In this document: one piece after another, positions 8,639 to 18,622 of the stretch | How positions within the stretch are numbered: position 1 is the stretch's first letter | Layout of the letters: each line of letters opens with the position of its first letter | Source of the DNA: Cypionkella sp. | Lineage (GTDB): Bacteria > Pseudomonadota > Alphaproteobacteria > Rhodobacterales > Rhodobacteraceae | Assembly (NCBI RefSeq): GCF_030652235.1 | Contig: NZ_JAUSBA010000031.1 | Coordinates: 29,433 to 93,432 of the forward strand | DNA: 64,000 bases | Direction: 5' to 3' | The notes under the pieces: model-generated | Seen by the model: only the letters and a program-made list of their open reading frames with translations | Database searches by the model: none | What the model was told of the DNA's origin: nothing | Translations under genes and position numbers: made by a program

Positions 8639-9148
8639 ATGAAAGCCACCGCCCGCCTCAGCAAAGCCCGCGTGCTGCATTGGCTGTTCGAGACCAGCCT
8701 TGCAATCAAGGGCCTGCTGTGTTCCGCCGAGTTTCTGGCGGGCCTCGGGCTGCTTTTGACCCCACATGCCCCGGCGGCGCGTTTGCTGTATTGGCTGACG
8801 CATTTTCAGATCGCCGAGCAGCCCACAGACACCCTCGCCGCTTGGACCCAGCGCGCGATGGAGGGCTTTCCGGTTGCCACCCAAGACTTCTATGGCTGGT
8901 ATCTGCTGCTGCATGGCGGGCTAAAAGTGGCGATGGTGCTGATGCTCTGGGCGCGCATCCTGTGGGCTTATCCGGCGGCGATGGCGGTGCTGTCGGGTTT
9001 CGTGATTTACCAACTGTTTGAGTTTCAGCACTCCGGCTCGCCGTTCCTGTTGATGCTGGCGTTCTTCGATCTGATGATGATCGCGCTGGTCTGGCAGGAA
9101 TACAAAGCCCTGAAAGTCAGGCGCAGCGCCAATGCCGCCGCGCTCTAA
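8639..9148 (+). CDS. DUF2127 membrane protein
   Basis: 169 residues with four hydrophobic segments: about 17-40 (FETSLAIKGLLCSAEFLAGL), 85-112, 118-135 and 142-158. The pattern and the spacing resemble DUF2127 proteins, whose function is unknown. The chosen ATG (MKATARLSKARVLHWLFE) fits family starts; an upstream extension of 45 codons is Pro/Arg rich and unlikely. The 178 bases between gpt and this gene hold no recognisable feature. Confidence 0.8.
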   Translation: MKATARLSKARVLHWLFETSLAIKGLLCSAEFLAGLGLLLTPHAPAARLLYWLTHFQIAEQPTDTLAAWTQRAMEGFPVATQDFYGWYLLLHGGLKVAMVLMLWARILWAYPAAMAVLSGFVIYQLFEFQHSGSPFLLMLAFFDLMMIALVWQEYKALKVRRSANAAAL

Positions 9149-9167
9149 GACCTGCCCCTATAACCAC

Positions 9168-9240
9168 GCAGCCCCGGCCTTAAGCCACGGCCTCCTGCCC
9201 TTCGACAACCGCTGAGGCCCCGGCTCAAGGCCGGGGCTGC
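9168..9240. repeat. 14-bp inverted repeat with 45-base spacer
   Basis: GCAGCCCCGGCCTT (9168-9181) and its exact complement AAGGCCGGGGCTGC (9227-9240). It lies 20 bases past the DUF2127 stop and can fold into a strong stem. It may act as a terminator or be a REP-like unit; no second copy was seen in this window. Confidence 0.55.
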
Positions 9241-9361
9241 GCCGGGACAAGAGACAGTGCCGCGCGAACGCTTCGCGCTTGAACTCAGGCCCGCATCCGT
9301 CAACACTGCGGCGCAAAGCAACGATGCCCGCCGAAGCGGGGCCGGCAAGGAGGCACCCAAG

Positions 9362-10540
9362 ATGATCCACCCCCTCAACCCAGCCATGGCTGCCACCGAT
9401 CCGCCCCCGGTGATGGAGGCGCGGCGCTGGTTGCAAGGGGTGACCTTCCCGCCCGAGCGCCCGCTGATCAACATCAGCCAAGCCGCCCCCGTCGAAAGCC
9501 CGCCGCTTGGTCTGCGCCAGGCGCTGGCAGATGCCGCGCTGAACAACCCCGATGCCCATCTCTATGGCCCGGTACTGGGCCTGCCCGCCCTGCGCGCCGA
9601 GGTCGCCAAACAATGGTCGCAGGCTTACGGCGGCACTGTGCTGGAAAGCCAAACCGCGATCACTCAAGGCTGCAACCAAGCCTTCTGCGCCGTGATGTCC
9701 ACCCTGGCAGGCGCGGGCGATGAAGTGATTTTGCCGACGCCGTGGTATTTCAACCATAAAATGTGGCTGGATATGCAAGGGGTTAAGACCGTGCCGCTGT
9801 CCGCAGGCCCCGGCCTGATCCCCGAAGCCGAAGCCGCCGCGCGCCTGATCACCGACCGCACCCGCGCAATCGTGCTCGTCAGCCCCAACAACCCCGGCGG
9901 CGTCGAATATCCGGCGGAAACCCTCACCGCCTTCCGCGACCTTTGCCGCACGCGCGGCCTTGCGCTGATTGTCGACGAAACCTATCGCGATTTCGACAGC
10001 CGTTCAGGCCGTGCCCATGATCTGTTCACCGACCCAGATTGGCACGATACCCTGATCCAACTTTACAGCTTTTCCAAAGCCTACCGCCTGACCGGCCACC
10101 GCGTCGGGGCCGTCACCGCCTCTGCCGAACGCCTGTTCCAGATCGAGAAATTCCTTGACACCGTCGCCATCTGCCCCAGCCAACTTGGCCAGATCGGCGC
10201 GCTTTGGGGGATGCAAAACCTTGCCCAGTGGCTCGCAGGCGAACGCGCCGAAATCCTAAGCCGCCGCGCCGCCATGGTCGCAGGCTTCACCGCCCTGCCC
10301 GACTGGAAACTGCTCGGTTGCGGTGCCTATTTCGCCTATGTCGAACACCCCTACCAACTCGCCTCCGACGCGCTGTGCAAACGCCTTGTGGCCGAGGCTG
10401 GCCTTCTGATGCTCCCCGGCACCATGTTCCAACCCAAGCGCTCCGAAGCAGGCAAACGCCAAATCCGCATCGCCTTCGCCAATGTCGACCACGCAGGCAT
10501 CGCCGAAACCTTCCGACGGCTGGCAGCGTTCAAAGGCTAA
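9362..10540 (+). CDS. Class I/II PLP-dependent aminotransferase
   Basis: 392 residues, fold type I. The PLP lysine is in YSFSKAYRLTGHRVGA, the substrate-binding VSPNNPGGVEYP and the cofactor Asp/Tyr in IVDETYRDF. The N-terminal NISQAAPVESPPLG and AHLYGPVLGLPALRAEV follow the aspartate-aminotransferase layout. The ATG has AAGGAGG 8 bases upstream. The donor and acceptor are not clear. Followed by ppiD after 80 bases; no functional link is visible. Confidence 0.9.
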   Translation: MIHPLNPAMAATDPPPVMEARRWLQGVTFPPERPLINISQAAPVESPPLGLRQALADAALNNPDAHLYGPVLGLPALRAEVAKQWSQAYGGTVLESQTAITQGCNQAFCAVMSTLAGAGDEVILPTPWYFNHKMWLDMQGVKTVPLSAGPGLIPEAEAAARLITDRTRAIVLVSPNNPGGVEYPAETLTAFRDLCRTRGLALIVDETYRDFDSRSGRAHDLFTDPDWHDTLIQLYSFSKAYRLTGHRVGAVTASAERLFQIEKFLDTVAICPSQLGQIGALWGMQNLAQWLAGERAEILSRRAAMVAGFTALPDWKLLGCGAYFAYVEHPYQLASDALCKRLVAEAGLLMLPGTMFQPKRSEAGKRQIRIAFANVDHAGIAETFRRLAAFKG

Positions 10541-10620
10541 TCGCAACCCGCCCCCACTCTTGCCCCCATCCCCGCAACCGCTTAGACAAGCGGCCAAACC
10601 TTTGTAAGACAGGCAGACCC

Positions 10621-12498
10621 ATGGCCAACGCACCACTTTCCTCTGACGAGACCCCGAAGAAAAAGCGCAAGGGCGCTTCGGTGATGGTGTGGGTGCTGAT
10701 GGCCATGCTGATCGGCGGCTTGGGCGGCTTTGGTGTCACAAATTTCGGCGGTGGCACGGCCTCCATCGGCACCGTCGGCGATCGCAAAATCGACGTCAAC
10801 GACTATGCCCGCTCGCTGCGCCAAGCCATGGACGGCTTTTCCAAGCAAATCGGCCAACCCGTCACCCTGCAACAAGCCCAAGCCATCGGCCTTGACCGTC
10901 AAGTCCTGCAACAGGTGATGGACCGCGCCGCGTTGGACAATGAAGCAGATCGCGTCGGCCTGTCGGTCGGCGATGCATCGGTCGCCAGCAAAGTCTCGGC
11001 GATCCCCAGCTTTCAGGGCATCAACGGCTTTGACCGCACCACCTACCGCGAGGTTCTGCGCCAGAACAACCTGACCGAATCCAGCTTTGAGGCCGGCCTG
11101 CGCGCCGACACTGCGCGCCAACTTTTGCAAACCGCGATCTCCAGCGGCCTCGTCCCGCCGCAAATCCTGACCGACACCATCGCCGCCTGGGCAGGCGAGC
11201 AGCGCGGCTTCTCGATGCTGCGCCTCACCGAAAAATCCCTGACCACACCGATTCCGCCGCTGACCGATGCCGATTTGCAGGCCTATTACCAAGCCAATAT
11301 CGCCGCCTACACCCGCCCCGAGGCCAAGCGCATCACCTATGTCGCTTTGCTGCCCGACACCCTTGCCAAAGCCATGCTCTTGGACGAAGCGGCCCTCAAA
11401 GCCACCTACGAAGCGCGGCTTTCCACCTATATCATCCCGGAAAAACGCCTCGTCGAACGCCTCGCTTTTGCCACCGACGCCGATGCTGCAGCCGCCAAAG
11501 CCCGCATCGACGCAGGCATGTCGTTTGACGATCTGGTGAAAGAGCGCAACCTAAGCCTTGAAGATGTCGACATGGGTGACGTGTCACAAAAGGAACTGGC
11601 CGAGGCCGGCGACGCGGTGTTTGCGCTGAAAGACCCCGGCGTCGTCGGCCCGTTCCCGTCCTCGATCGGCCCGGCTTTGTTCCGGATGAACGCGATTCTC
11701 TTGGCGCAAGAAACCAGCTTTGAGCAAGCCAGGCCCGATCTGGCGCTGGAACAGCAACTCGAATCCGCCCGCAAGGAAATCTCGGGCAAGGTCGAAGCGG
11801 TCGATGACGCCCTCGCTGGCGGCGCCAGCCTCGCCGATGTCGCCAAGGAACAAGGCCTGACGCTGGCCACCACCGATTATGCTGCCAGTGCCGACGACAA
11901 CGACGCAATCACCGGCTACAAAGGTTTCCGCGACACCGCCGCCAGCATGGCCGAGGGCGATTTCCCCGAAGCCATCGTGCTGGATGACGGCGGTCTTGTG
12001 GCGATGCAACTCGACAGCATCGTGCCGCCCGCCCCGCTGCCCTTCGACAAGGTCAAAGAAAAAGTAGCCGCCGCAGCGGCAGCCAACGCCCTTGCCAAAG
12101 CGCTGTCGGATGAGGCCACCCGGATCAAATCGGCGGTCGAAGGCGGTGCCAGCCTTGGCGGCTTCGGCATCGTCTCGCGCACCACCCAGATTGAGCGTCA
12201 AGGTGTAGTGACGGACGCCCCTGCCAGCCTGCTCGAAGCGGTGTTCCAGATGCAGCCGAACGATCTGCGGGTGATTGAGGCCCCCGGTTTCGCCGCCGTG
12301 GTGCAACTCAACAGCATCAGCGCTGCCGCCACCACGGGCGAAGATGCCACCGCCTTGCGCGACGCCATCAACGTAAACGCGGGCCGCGCTATTTCCGACG
12401 ACGTGATGGCGCTGTATACGGCGGCCCTGACCGCCTCTGCCGGGATCACCTTGGACCAAGCCGCGATCAACGCGGTCCATACCCAGATGAACAACTAA
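10621..12498 (+). CDS. ppiD: PpiD/SurA-like peptidyl-prolyl isomerase, membrane anchored
   Basis: Periplasmic folding helper anchored in the inner membrane. 625 residues: Lys-rich cytoplasmic start (PKKKRKG), one membrane helix at about 20-40, a SurA-like N-terminal chaperone region (about 55-210) and a parvulin-like region (about 240-360). The parvulin part looks degenerate, as in many PpiD proteins, so chaperone activity is more likely than isomerase. Start at 10621 avoids a long overlap with the aminotransferase gene in another frame. It precedes trpE by 44 bases, possibly in one transcript. Confidence 0.88.
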   Translation: MANAPLSSDETPKKKRKGASVMVWVLMAMLIGGLGGFGVTNFGGGTASIGTVGDRKIDVNDYARSLRQAMDGFSKQIGQPVTLQQAQAIGLDRQVLQQVMDRAALDNEADRVGLSVGDASVASKVSAIPSFQGINGFDRTTYREVLRQNNLTESSFEAGLRADTARQLLQTAISSGLVPPQILTDTIAAWAGEQRGFSMLRLTEKSLTTPIPPLTDADLQAYYQANIAAYTRPEAKRITYVALLPDTLAKAMLLDEAALKATYEARLSTYIIPEKRLVERLAFATDADAAAAKARIDAGMSFDDLVKERNLSLEDVDMGDVSQKELAEAGDAVFALKDPGVVGPFPSSIGPALFRMNAILLAQETSFEQARPDLALEQQLESARKEISGKVEAVDDALAGGASLADVAKEQGLTLATTDYAASADDNDAITGYKGFRDTAASMAEGDFPEAIVLDDGGLVAMQLDSIVPPAPLPFDKVKEKVAAAAAANALAKALSDEATRIKSAVEGGASLGGFGIVSRTTQIERQGVVTDAPASLLEAVFQMQPNDLRVIEAPGFAAVVQLNSISAAATTGEDATALRDAINVNAGRAISDDVMALYTAALTASAGITLDQAAINAVHTQMNN

Positions 12499-12542
12499 GC
12501 CCAGACCAAACCCAAGACCCGTTCTTAAACCAAGGCCCTGCG

Positions 12543-14051
12543 ATGAACCTTCTGCCGTCCTTTGAACAGTTTGAACGCGGCTGGGCGCAGGGTCACAACC
12601 AATTGGTCTATGCCCGCTTGGCCGCTGATCTGGATACGCCCGTCTCGCTGATGCTGAAACTGGCCGAAGCCCGCACCGACACCTTCATGCTGGAATCGGT
12701 GACGGGTGGCGAAGTGCGTGGCCGCTATTCGGTGGTCGGCATGAAGCCCGATCTGATCTGGAAATGCCACGGCACCACGGCCTCGATCAACCGCGACGCC
12801 CGGTTTGATCCGCAAGCCTTCACCGCCTTGCCCGGCGCGCCGCTCGATACGATGCGCGCCCTGATCGCCGAGTCCCGCGTCGACCTGCCCGAAGGTCTGC
12901 CCGCGATTGCCTCCGGTCTGTTCGGCTATCTTGGCTATGACATGATCCGCCTCGTTGAGCATCTGCCCAACATCAACCCCGATCCCTTGGGCCTGCCCGA
13001 TGCCGTGCTGATGCGCCCCTCGGTGGTGGCGGTGCTGGACGGCGTCAAGGGCGAAGTCACCCTCGTCGCACCCGCTTGGGCCGCTTCCGGTCTGTCGGCC
13101 CGTGCCGCCTATGCGCAAGCGGCAGAGCGAGTGATGGACGCCCTGCGCGACCTCGACCGCGCCCCGGAAGCCCAACGTGATCTGGGCGAGGCTGCGACGG
13201 TGGGTGAGATGCGCTCGAACTTCACGCATGAAGGCTACAAACAAGCCGTTGAAAAGGCAAAAGACTACATTCGCGCCGGTGACATCTTCCAAGTGGTGCC
13301 AAGCCAACGCTGGGCGCAAAGCTTTACCCTGCCTCCCTTTGCCCTCTATCGGTCCTTGCGCCGCACCAACCCCTCGCCGTTCATGTTCTTTTTCAACTTC
13401 GGCGGCTTCCAAGTCATCGGCGCAAGCCCTGAAATCCTCGTCCGCCTGCGCGACGGCGAAGTCACCGTCCGCCCCATCGCAGGCACCCGGATGCGCGGCG
13501 CCACGCCGGAAGAAGACAAAGCGCTGGAGCTGGACCTGCTGGCCGATAAAAAAGAACGCGCAGAACACCTGATGCTGCTCGATCTGGGCCGCAACGACGT
13601 GGGCCGGGTGGCCAAAGTTGGCAGCGTCCGCCCGACCGAGCAATTCATCATCGAGCGTTACAGCCACGTCATGCATATCGTCTCCAACGTGGTTGGCCAA
13701 ATCGCCGATGGCGAAGACGCGCTTTCCGCCCTGCTCGCAGGCCTGCCCGCGGGCACAGTATCCGGCGCGCCCAAAGTGCGCGCAATGGAGATCATTGACG
13801 AGCTGGAGCCCGAAAAGCGCGGCATCTATGGCGGCGGCGTCGGCTATTTCGCAGGCAATGGCGAGATGGATTTCTGCATCGCTTTGCGCACCGCCGTGTT
13901 GAAAGACGAAACCCTGTATATCCAAGCTGGCGGCGGCGTCGTCTACGACAGCGACCCCGAATCCGAATATCAAGAAACCGTCAACAAATCCCGCGCCCTG
14001 CGCCGCGCCGCCGAGGATGCCGGATTGTTTGTGCGCAAAGGCAACCTCTGA
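12543..14051 (+). CDS. trpE: Anthranilate synthase component I
   Basis: Converts chorismate and ammonia (from TrpG) to anthranilate, the first step of tryptophan synthesis. 502 residues. The tryptophan feedback site is seen as LESVTGGEVRGRYSVVG near the N-terminus; the chorismate-binding half holds PIAGTRMRGAT, LLDLGRNDVGRVAK, GTVSGAPKVRAMEIID and GGGVGYF. No leader peptide with tandem Trp codons is visible in the 44 bases before the start. trpG lies 2 kb further on, with an opposite-strand gene between them, an order I recall from Rhodobacter sphaeroides. Confidence 0.97.
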   Translation: MNLLPSFEQFERGWAQGHNQLVYARLAADLDTPVSLMLKLAEARTDTFMLESVTGGEVRGRYSVVGMKPDLIWKCHGTTASINRDARFDPQAFTALPGAPLDTMRALIAESRVDLPEGLPAIASGLFGYLGYDMIRLVEHLPNINPDPLGLPDAVLMRPSVVAVLDGVKGEVTLVAPAWAASGLSARAAYAQAAERVMDALRDLDRAPEAQRDLGEAATVGEMRSNFTHEGYKQAVEKAKDYIRAGDIFQVVPSQRWAQSFTLPPFALYRSLRRTNPSPFMFFFNFGGFQVIGASPEILVRLRDGEVTVRPIAGTRMRGATPEEDKALELDLLADKKERAEHLMLLDLGRNDVGRVAKVGSVRPTEQFIIERYSHVMHIVSNVVGQIADGEDALSALLAGLPAGTVSGAPKVRAMEIIDELEPEKRGIYGGGVGYFAGNGEMDFCIALRTAVLKDETLYIQAGGGVVYDSDPESEYQETVNKSRALRRAAEDAGLFVRKGNL

Positions 14052-14068
14052 CCTGGCAACAGGTGCCG

Positions 14069-14236
14069 CCTCGGGGGCCATCGAGGCCCCACTCGACGGC
14101 GCAGCCGGGGCAGTTTTCTGAAACGGCACGCCGAGCAGAGACTTCGGGAGCGCGCCGCGCGGGAGTATTTCAGAAAGAGCAAATCCAAAACCCGCTCTGC
14201 CGTTTCACCTTGGCAAAATAGTCCCGCGCGGCGCGC
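14069..14236. repeat. Composite intergenic repeat, copy 1, with nested inverted repeats
   Basis: Part 1 at 14069-14095 (CCTCGGGGGCCATCGAGG and CCCC-ACTCG) and part 2 at 14150-14186 (GCGCGCCGCGCGGGAGTATT, then AGAAAGAGCAAATCC). The same two parts, 81-82 bases apart, recur at 32399-32512. In this copy part 2 also has an inverted partner at 14216-14236, giving a 21-bp stem with one mismatch, and GAAACGGCA/TGCCGTTTC form a further inverted pair. It starts just after the trpE stop. Confidence 0.6.
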
Positions 14237-14328
14237 ATCCGTCGCTGACGCCAAGCACGCAGCAAAAGATTAACAAACCCCAAACGCTGCAATGCAACCA
14301 TTCGAATTCATATCATAATCTGTAAGGT

Positions 14329-14345
14329 CCCAACTCGGGACCGCC
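14329..14345. repeat. Palindromic hairpin GGTCCC-N5-GGGACC, copy 1
   Basis: GGTCCCAACTCGGGACC, one base past the end of the YibQ-like gene on the minus strand. The exact reverse complement is found at 36140-36156. On the minus strand TTACAGATTATGATAT follows, so it may end that transcript. Confidence 0.5.
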
Positions 14346-15947
14346 CTATTTCACCGCCAAAACCGCCGAAATCGGAGCCAAAGCCACCGAAGCCCCCTTG
14401 CCCTCAATCGACCATTCCATCAGCGCCGCAATCGTCTCGGGCCGCGTGGTGCCGACCACGACAACCCGGCCCTCCTGCGCCGCCTTGAACGCTGCGCGGT
14501 CCAGATAGCGCCGGATCAGCGGCGTATCCTCACCGGCGCCGTCCAGATCGCGGAAGATCACCGCCGCCGCCACATCCTCGCGCCGCGCCACCTGATCCGC
14601 CGCGTTCAGCCCCGCATCAAAGGTCACCAAACCACGGCCCTGATCCTTGATAATCGGCACCACCATCGTCGCCAGCGGCCGATTGTCCTGAAAGCCCGCA
14701 GCACCTATGTCCATCACCGCGACAGCTTCGGGCAGCACGCCTGCGTTGGCTTGAAAGGTCTGCTCCAGATCGCCCGCAGTCGCCCCGGCCGGGATACCCG
14801 CCGCCAGCATCACCACCTCTTTGCCTGCCGCGCGGTAAATCGCCTCAGCTGTAGCCGCGCCGGGATCGAGCGGATCAATCACAAAACTGACCGGAAACGG
14901 CAGCGCAGCCAGCGCGGCGCGGTCCAGATCGGCGGCCCCAGTATCGACCAGCAGCACCGCAAACAACGGCTTGCCCAGATCATTGCTGAACGCCGCCGCA
15001 TATTGCGTGAGGGGCCGGGTGTCAGCGGCAGGCGCAGGTTCCGCCGCCATGGTCGGGCCTACGGACGGCGCGGACTCGGCAATGCTGGGCAGCCGCCCGA
15101 CCGTCACACCATCGACAGATTTGGTCAGCCCAACGCTGGGTGCCAAAGTTTCCGGCTGGCCGGTATCCAGCAGCTCCGAAACCTCTGGCGCAAGCTTTGG
15201 CACCTCAACGGCGGCCTCTGGCACAGCCGGTTCTGGCGCCGGATCCAGCACCAGCATCGACGGCGCTGTGGGCTCTGCCAGAGTGGGCGCAGGCGCCAGC
15301 AGCGTCTCGGCGGCTTCTTGCGGCGCAGGTGGCGGCAGATCGGCCGGAGCCGGGGCCGCATCGGTGCCGATATCCCCCGCCAAAGCACCTGGGCTCGCCG
15401 GAGTCGGGGCGGCCTCTGCTGCTGCCTGCACTTGCGGGGGGGCCGCAGCAGCCGAACCGGGATCGTTCAGCGCGGCCGGGGCCTCGGCACTTGCGACCGG
15501 CGGTTTGGCGGGCATATCGGGCAGTTCAGCGCTGGTCTTCGGGGCCACAGGTGTCGCAGCCTCGGGTTGCGGCGCTTCGGGCAAAGTGGGTAGCGCCTCG
15601 GCAACAGGTGCGGCAGGTTTGGTTGTTGGTGCCACCAGTTTTGGCGTTACAGGTGGTGTCTTTTCAGCAAGAGGCATCGTTTCGTCAGCAGGCTTCGTCA
15701 GAGGCACCGCCTCTGGCGCGGGCACAGCCTCTGGCGCAATCACCTCAGCCGCATCCATCGGCGCAGACTTCACCGCCTCTGGCTTGGGCACTACCGCAGC
15801 CTCTGGCCCGACCACCACAGGCTTGCTCTGATCCGCAGCCACCTGCACCCGCCCCTGCGGAAGCGGCACAACCAGCGAGACCACCCCCAGCCCAGCCCCC
15901 GCAACCACGCCACCCACGACGATCCCTGTCACGAAATTCCGGATCAT
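14346..15947 (-). CDS. YibQ-like divergent polysaccharide deacetylase family protein
   Basis: 533 residues. An N-terminal membrane helix (about 2-28) anchors a long, low-complexity Ala/Pro/Val/Glu region (about 30-300), followed by a C-terminal divergent polysaccharide deacetylase domain (about 310-533; PLFAVLLVDTGAA, LPFPVSFVIDPL, VVMLAAGIPAG, VVVVGTTRPETIAAL). The linker is far longer than in enteric YibQ. The domain family lacks a proven substrate; a role in the cell envelope is inferred. The ATG follows GGAG at 6 bases; a GTG four codons earlier is a weaker choice. It sits opposite-strand between trpE and trpG. Confidence 0.85.
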   Translation of the reverse strand: MIRNFVTGIVVGGVVAGAGLGVVSLVVPLPQGRVQVAADQSKPVVVGPEAAVVPKPEAVKSAPMDAAEVIAPEAVPAPEAVPLTKPADETMPLAEKTPPVTPKLVAPTTKPAAPVAEALPTLPEAPQPEAATPVAPKTSAELPDMPAKPPVASAEAPAALNDPGSAAAAPPQVQAAAEAAPTPASPGALAGDIGTDAAPAPADLPPPAPQEAAETLLAPAPTLAEPTAPSMLVLDPAPEPAVPEAAVEVPKLAPEVSELLDTGQPETLAPSVGLTKSVDGVTVGRLPSIAESAPSVGPTMAAEPAPAADTRPLTQYAAAFSNDLGKPLFAVLLVDTGAADLDRAALAALPFPVSFVIDPLDPGAATAEAIYRAAGKEVVMLAAGIPAGATAGDLEQTFQANAGVLPEAVAVMDIGAAGFQDNRPLATMVVPIIKDQGRGLVTFDAGLNAADQVARREDVAAAVIFRDLDGAGEDTPLIRRYLDRAAFKAAQEGRVVVVGTTRPETIAALMEWSIEGKGASVALAPISAVLAVK

Positions 15948-16115
15948 GCCTGTCTCCACCCGTTATGAGCGCCACTTGCCCTTGACGCCGCTTTGCCGCT
16001 AGGCCCATCTATAGCCGATGTAAAACTCGATCTAAATCGGGCCCCGCAAACCTTGGCCCCTCTATAAACCGAACCGCCGCCAGCTTCATCCCCTTTTCCG
16101 TCCGGACCTTGCAAG

Positions 16116-16703
16116 ATGCTCCTGCTCATCGACAACTATGACAGCTTTACCTACAACCTTGTGCATTACTTGGGCGAGTTGGGCGCAGATGTGCGCGTGG
16201 TGCGCAATGATGCGATGTCGGTGCAAGACGCGCTGGCGCTGCAACCCGCGTTGATCGTGCTGTCGCCCGGCCCCTGTGATCCGGCCTCGGCGGGTATTTG
16301 CGTGCCGCTGACCAAAGCCGCCGCGATGGCTGATGTGCCTTTGCTGGGCGTTTGTCTGGGGCATCAGACGATTGGCGAGGCGTTTGGTGGCAAGGTGATC
16401 CGCTGCCATGAGATCGTCCATGGCAAGATGGGCGCGATGCACCACAAAGGTGCAGGGATGTTCCGCGACCTGCCGTCGCCGTTTCTGGCCACCCGCTACC
16501 ATTCCTTGGTGGTCGAGAAAGAAACCCTGCCCGATTGCCTTGAGGTCACCGCCTGGCTGGAAGACGGCACCATCATGGGCCTGCGCCATAAAGAAAAGTT
16601 GATCGAGGGCGTACAGTTTCACCCCGAATCTATTGCGTCCGAGCACGGCCACCACCTGCTGAAGAACTTCCTTGATGCCGCCCGCACCCGCGTGCCTGCA
16701 TGA
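16116..16703 (+). CDS. trpG: Anthranilate synthase component II (glutamine amidotransferase)
   Basis: Releases ammonia from glutamine for TrpE. Class I glutamine amidotransferase of 195 residues: nucleophile Cys in [16 protein letters not shown] (about 73-88) and the His-Glu pair in [10 protein letters not shown] (about 168-177). The N-terminus [19 protein letters not shown] is typical. In many bacteria this subunit also serves p-aminobenzoate synthase. Its last 4 bases overlap the trpD start (ATGA). Confidence 0.97.
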   Translation: MLLLIDNYDSFTYNLVHYLGELGADVRVVRNDAMSVQDALALQPALIVLSPGPCDPASAGICVPLTKAAAMADVPLLGVCLGHQTIGEAFGGKVIRCHEIVHGKMGAMHHKGAGMFRDLPSPFLATRYHSLVVEKETLPDCLEVTAWLEDGTIMGLRHKEKLIEGVQFHPESIASEHGHHLLKNFLDAARTRVPA

Positions 16704-17713
16704 GCGATGTTCTCAAACCGCTTATCGGCATCGCTGCCAGCCGCGCCCTAACCCGAGCCGAGGCCGAAGCGGCGTTCAGCGCGCTGTTTGACGGCGCCGC
16801 GACGCCTGCGCAAGTCGGCGGCTTCCTGATGGCGCTGCGGGTGCGCGGTGAGACGGTGGATGAATATGCCGCCGCCGCCAGCGTCATGCGCAGCAAATGC
16901 AACGCGGTGCGTGCGCCTGCCGGGGCGATCGACATTGTTGGCACTGGCGGCGATGGCAAGGGCACCTTGAACATCTCGACCGCCACCGCCTTTGTGGTGG
17001 CTGGTGCTGGCGTTGTCGTAGCCAAACATGGCAACCGCAATCTGTCATCGAAATCCGGCGCGGCTGATGCTTTGACCGAGATGGGGCTAAATGTCATGGT
17101 TGGTGCCGACGTGGTGGAGCGTTGCCTGAATGAAGCGGGCATCGGTTTTATGATGGCCCCGATGCACCACCCCGCCACCCGCCACGTCATGCCGGTGCGC
17201 GCCGAATTGGGCACGCGGACGATCTTTAACATTCTGGGGCCGCTGACCAATCCGGCAGGGGTGAAACGCCAACTTACGGGTGCGTTTTCCGCAGCTTTGA
17301 TCCGCCCGATGGCCGAAACTTTACTGGCTTTGGGCAGCGAAAAAGCATGGTTGGTGCATGGGGGTGACGGTTCGGATGAAATTTCCATCGCCGCTCCCAC
17401 TGCCGTAGCTGCGCTCGAAAATGGCGCGGTGCGCGAGTTTACCTTGCACCCCGAAGACGCGGGGCTTGCGATCTACCCGTTCGAGGCGATCATGGGAGGC
17501 ACCCCGGCTGAAAACGCCGTCGCCTTCCGTGCCTTGCTGGATGGCGCAAAAGGCGGCTTTCGCGATGCGGTTCTGCTGAATGCAGCCGCCGCCCTTGTGG
17601 TGGCCGACAAAGCCGCTAGCTTGAAAGAAGGCGTTGAAATCGCCCGCGTTTCCATCGACTCCGGCGCCGCACGCGGCAAGATCGAGGCGCTGAAGCGTCT
17701 GACCAACCTCTAG
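16700..17713 (+). CDS. trpD: Anthranilate phosphoribosyltransferase
   Basis: Joins anthranilate and PRPP. 337 residues, with the PRPP and magnesium motifs [18 protein letters not shown] (about 78-95) and [18 protein letters not shown], and the anthranilate-site [20 protein letters not shown]. Translationally coupled to trpG by ATGA overlap. 96 bases separate it from trpC. Confidence 0.97.
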   Translation: MSDVLKPLIGIAASRALTRAEAEAAFSALFDGAATPAQVGGFLMALRVRGETVDEYAAAASVMRSKCNAVRAPAGAIDIVGTGGDGKGTLNISTATAFVVAGAGVVVAKHGNRNLSSKSGAADALTEMGLNVMVGADVVERCLNEAGIGFMMAPMHHPATRHVMPVRAELGTRTIFNILGPLTNPAGVKRQLTGAFSAALIRPMAETLLALGSEKAWLVHGGDGSDEISIAAPTAVAALENGAVREFTLHPEDAGLAIYPFEAIMGGTPAENAVAFRALLDGAKGGFRDAVLLNAAAALVVADKAASLKEGVEIARVSIDSGAARGKIEALKRLTNL

Positions 17714-17809
17714 TGCGCGTGCCTCCCTGACGGGCGGTTCCCGCGCGCGCGAAGCGGCCTTCCATGGGCCAATGAGCACCTTATACGACCCCGCAACAAA
17801 GGGCCCAAA

Positions 17810-18622
17810 ATGACCACAATCCTTGACCGCATCAAAGCCTATAAGCTGGACGAAATTGCCGACCGTAAAGCCCAAGTGGCGCTGGCCGATCTTGAACAAG
17901 CCGCACGCGCGGCACCCCCTCCGCGCGGCTTTGCGAAAGCGCTGTCAGATGCCGCCATCTCGGGCTATGGCCTGATTGCCGAGATCAAAAAAGCCAGCCC
18001 CTCCAAGGGTTTGATCCGCGCTGATTTCCACCCCACTGAACTTGCACAGGCGTACGAGACGGGTGGGGCCACCTGCCTTTCGGTGCTGACCGACGCGCCC
18101 AGCTTTCAAGGCCATGACACATTCCTGACCGAGGCCTCACAGGCCACAACCCTGCCCTGCCTGCGCAAGGATTTCCTCTACGACCCCTACCAAGTCGTTG
18201 AATCCCGCGCCCTGCACGCCGATTGTATCCTGATCATCCTGGCCTCGTTGTCAGATGCCCAAGCGGCTGAGTTAGAAGCCGCCGCCATCGAGCAAGGCAT
18301 GGATGTGCTGCTGGAAGTCCACGACCGTGCCGAGCTTGACCGCGCGTGTCTTTTGAAATCGCCGCTGATGGGCATCAACAACCGCAATCTGCATACGTTT
18401 GAAGTCACCCTAGAAACCACCCGCCAACTCGCCCGCTATGTGCCGGAAGACCGCCTGATCGTCTCGGAATCCGGCCTGTTCACCCCCGCCGATTTGGCTG
18501 ACGTGGCCGCCTACGGTGCCCGCTGCTTCCTGATCGGCGAAGCCCTCATGCGGCAAGACGATGTGACCGCCGCCACCCGCGCCATCCTCGCCCGGCCGCT
18601 GTCGTCCGGAGGTGGCGTATGA
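17810..18622 (+). CDS. trpC: Indole-3-glycerol phosphate synthase
   Basis: Ring closure of the carboxyphenylamino-deoxyribulose phosphate to indole-3-glycerol phosphate. 270 residues, a monofunctional (beta/alpha)8 barrel: catalytic Lys/Glu region [40 protein letters not shown] and [12 protein letters not shown]. trpF, trpB and trpA are not in this window. Its stop overlaps the start of moaC (ATGA), an unexpected coupling of tryptophan and molybdopterin genes. Confidence 0.97.
   Translation: MTTILDRIKAYKLDEIADRKAQVALADLEQAARAAPPPRGFAKALSDAAISGYGLIAEIKKASPSKGLIRADFHPTELAQAYETGGATCLSVLTDAPSFQGHDTFLTEASQATTLPCLRKDFLYDPYQVVESRALHADCILIILASLSDAQAAELEAAAIEQGMDVLLEVHDRAELDRACLLKSPLMGINNRNLHTFEVTLETTRQLARYVPEDRLIVSESGLFTPADLADVAAYGARCFLIGEALMRQDDVTAATRAILARPLSSGGGV

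Noticed and set aside
12499..12542. trp attenuator or leader peptide before trpE
   Set aside because: Only 44 bases, with no short frame rich in Trp codons and no alternative hairpins.
12525..14129. 534-codon minus-strand open frame opposite trpE
   Set aside because: Gly/His/Ala-rich reverse frame without recognisable motifs; trpE on the plus strand is certain.
14751..15831. Ser/Ala/Gly- and Arg-rich plus-strand frames opposite the YibQ-like gene
   Set aside because: Products of the low-complexity Ala/Pro linker read backwards.
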